Shown: in pieces, positions 62,811 through 64,000 of the stretch
Layout: each line of letters begins with the position of its first letter
How positions within the stretch are numbered: the stretch's first letter is position 1
DNA from: Fulvivirga sp.
GTDB taxonomy: Bacteria; Bacteroidota; Bacteroidia; Cytophagales; Cyclobacteriaceae
Direction of reading: 5' to 3'
DNA length: 64,000 nucleotides
NCBI GenBank assembly: GCA_028280565.1
Contig: JANQLQ010000198.1
Coordinates: 21,617 to 85,616, forward strand
The notes under the pieces: model-generated
Told to the model about the DNA's origin: nothing
Seen by the model: only the letters and a program-made list of their open reading frames with translations
Databases searched by the model: none
Position numbers and translations under genes: made by a program

Positions 62811-62861
62811 AATAAATACCTATTCATTGCCTACAGGCAATAAACAAAAACCAAATAGCAC

Positions 62862-63611
62862 ATGAAGTTAGATTGCATCATAGTAGATGATGAAAAGTTG
62901 GCAAGAGATCTTTTAATGGAATTTTTAGAGCCCTACCCCGAGATAGAAGTGCTGGCCCAGTGCTCCAAGGGAAGTGAGGCTGTCGAGAAGATAGAAGAGC
63001 TTAAGCCCAAGCTGATCTTTTTGGACGTTCAAATGCCTGGTATGAATGGCTTCGATGTGCTGGAGGCGCTTGAACACAAACCTTTCGTGATCTTTACCAC
63101 CGCTTATGATCAATACGCGCTGCAAGCGTTTGACAGTAATGCTATTGATTATTTGCTAAAACCACTTGACGAAGAGAGATTCAAACTGGCTATAAAAAGA
63201 GCGACAGACCGCATCAAAGCAGAGGATAACAATGTAGATGAGCTATTGAAAAGCTTGCAGGGCGTAGAGGGAGAGGGCTCAAAATATTCTACCCATCTCT
63301 TTGTGCAAAAATCAGAAAAGCTCTTGAACCTGGAGGTGAATGACATCATGCACCTGGAAGCTTCCGGCGATTACACGATACTAACCACGAAAGCCGACCA
63401 GTTTTTAAGCTCATCAGGTATCGGGAAGCTGGAAGAAAAACTAGACCCGGATAAATTCATCAGGATACATCGCTCTACGATCATTAACCTGAATTACTTA
63501 AAAGAGATTGAAAAGCATTTCAATGGGGGGCTTATCGTAAAAATGGAAAATGGGAAAACCTTTCCCGTGAGTCGTACCTATGCAAAGCAGATCCGGAAGA
63601 AGGTGGTGTAG
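62862..63611 (+). CDS. LytTR-family response regulator
   Basis: 249 residues. Receiver domain (about 1-120) with acidic pocket D9-D10-E11 and phosphorylated D55 in LIFLDVQMPGMNGFDVL, then TTAYDQYALQAFDSNAIDYLLKP. C-terminal LytTR DNA-binding domain (about 148-249): VNDIMHLEASGDYTILTT, RIHRSTIINLNYL, and GKTFPVSRTYAKQIRKK. Cognate partner of the kinase directly upstream. Regulons of such pairs in Bacteroidota are mostly unknown. Confidence 0.95.
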   Translation: MKLDCIIVDDEKLARDLLMEFLEPYPEIEVLAQCSKGSEAVEKIEELKPKLIFLDVQMPGMNGFDVLEALEHKPFVIFTTAYDQYALQAFDSNAIDYLLKPLDEERFKLAIKRATDRIKAEDNNVDELLKSLQGVEGEGSKYSTHLFVQKSEKLLNLEVNDIMHLEASGDYTILTTKADQFLSSSGIGKLEEKLDPDKFIRIHRSTIINLNYLKEIEKHFNGGLIVKMENGKTFPVSRTYAKQIRKKVV

Positions 63612-63649
63612 CTTTACATATAGAAGGGGCTGGCTTGAGGGAGTTGGCC

Positions 63650-63944
63650 CTAGTGTCATACCAAGCCTTAAATAACGGCTAATCCGGGATGTCTTTTGCG
63701 GGATCTATGTGTTCAAAAGCCTTACATTGCTATGGCTATGCGCGTTTTTTGCGCCTTGACTTCCCACAAAATCTACGATCGCCTTACCCATCATTTGAGC
63801 CTTGACACGACACTAATGCCTCGTCAAGGCTCGAATGACGTTCAAGCTATTTTTTTTGGTCTTGTTCCCAAAGTCGGCAGTCGGCAGTAAACAGTCGGCA
63901 ACCCCCTATTTTGCCTACTACCCTTTGCCTATTGCTAACTTGTC
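63650..63944. repeat. R-family repeat block R6 (two partial or fused units)
   Basis: CTAGTGTCATACCAAGCC (63650-63667) to TTGACACGACACTA (about 63802-63815) form one palindromic unit. A second follows with the divergent arm GACGTTCAAGCTATTTTTTTTGG and heptads AGTCGGC AGTCGGC AGTAAAC AGTCGGC, then TTGCCTA-type units, resembling R5. Lies downstream of the LytTR gene near the window end. A 64-codon open frame inside is not a gene. Confidence 0.65.
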
Positions 63945-64000
63945 GAGAACTTCCCAACTTGGCAAAGAGAGTTCATTGTTTAATCCTATACGTCAATTGA

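Noticed and set aside
63696..63890. 64-codon open frame within R6
   Set aside because: Lies in the repeat block.

Overview
The window reads as a chromosomal segment of a Bacteroidota bacterium, most likely from the Cytophagales-type lineages. The evidence is three SusC/SusD pairs, abundant lipoproteins with acidic residues after the lipobox cysteine, a DUF2723 membrane protein, a LytS/LytTR two-component pair, several promoters of the Bacteroidota form (TTG, about 17-21 nt, TAnnTTTG), and a general lack of Shine-Dalgarno sequences. The assignment is inferred from gene content; no rRNA gene is present, and I found no tRNA gene or CRISPR array.

Layout. 1-1260: 5' part of pyrH and a biotin carboxyl carrier protein (minus strand). 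1338-3983: a TPP riboswitch controlling a TonB-dependent receptor, probably for thiamin. 3984-5046: a block of nested palindromic repeats. 5047-8466: class I ribonucleotide reductase nrdB-nrdA (minus). 8844-10237: a hypothetical protein, then rplU-rpmA. 11202-24023: two consecutive SusC-SusD-lipoprotein triads with a shared leader and no linked glycoside hydrolase. 24134-35293 (minus): an eight-gene operon in which SusC, SusD and a lipoprotein are followed by an LD-carboxypeptidase, an amidase, a class A-like serine hydrolase, a DUF1611 protein and a dipeptide-epimerase-like enzyme. This looks like an outer-membrane uptake and processing locus for peptidoglycan peptides. A divergent putative regulator (35485-36504) faces it across three GTCAGATC direct repeats. 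36782-38744: an M14 carboxypeptidase lipoprotein and a rhomboid protease.

39002-46131 (minus) is a 2-oxoglutarate dehydrogenase operon, odhA-odhB-x-y-lpd. The two inserted genes x and y encode an AAA/SMC-type ATPase and a small TOPRIM-like protein. They are AT-richer than their neighbours and fit the operon with gaps of 0, -4 and 2 bases. 46357-51681: rpsP (with a very long acidic tail), rimM, trmD and a DUF2723 glycosyltransferase-like membrane protein. 51763-55888: SRPBCC protein, AraC regulator, a second repeat block, a 55-residue protein coupled to a SulP transporter. 56195-63611: GT2 glycosyltransferase, bifunctional penicillin-binding protein, a carboxypeptidase-regulatory-like domain protein, and a LytS-type kinase with a LytTR regulator.

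Dispersed through the intergenic spaces is a family of roughly 180-200 bp hairpin elements with CTAG-containing termini and an interior of 7-nt phased repeats (TGCCnAn). Twice such an element abuts a larger composite palindrome whose central ~158 bp module lies in opposite orientation relative to its flanks in the two copies. The most unusual items are the peptidoglycan-directed SusCD operon, the ATPase/TOPRIM cassette inside the odh operon, and this repeat system.
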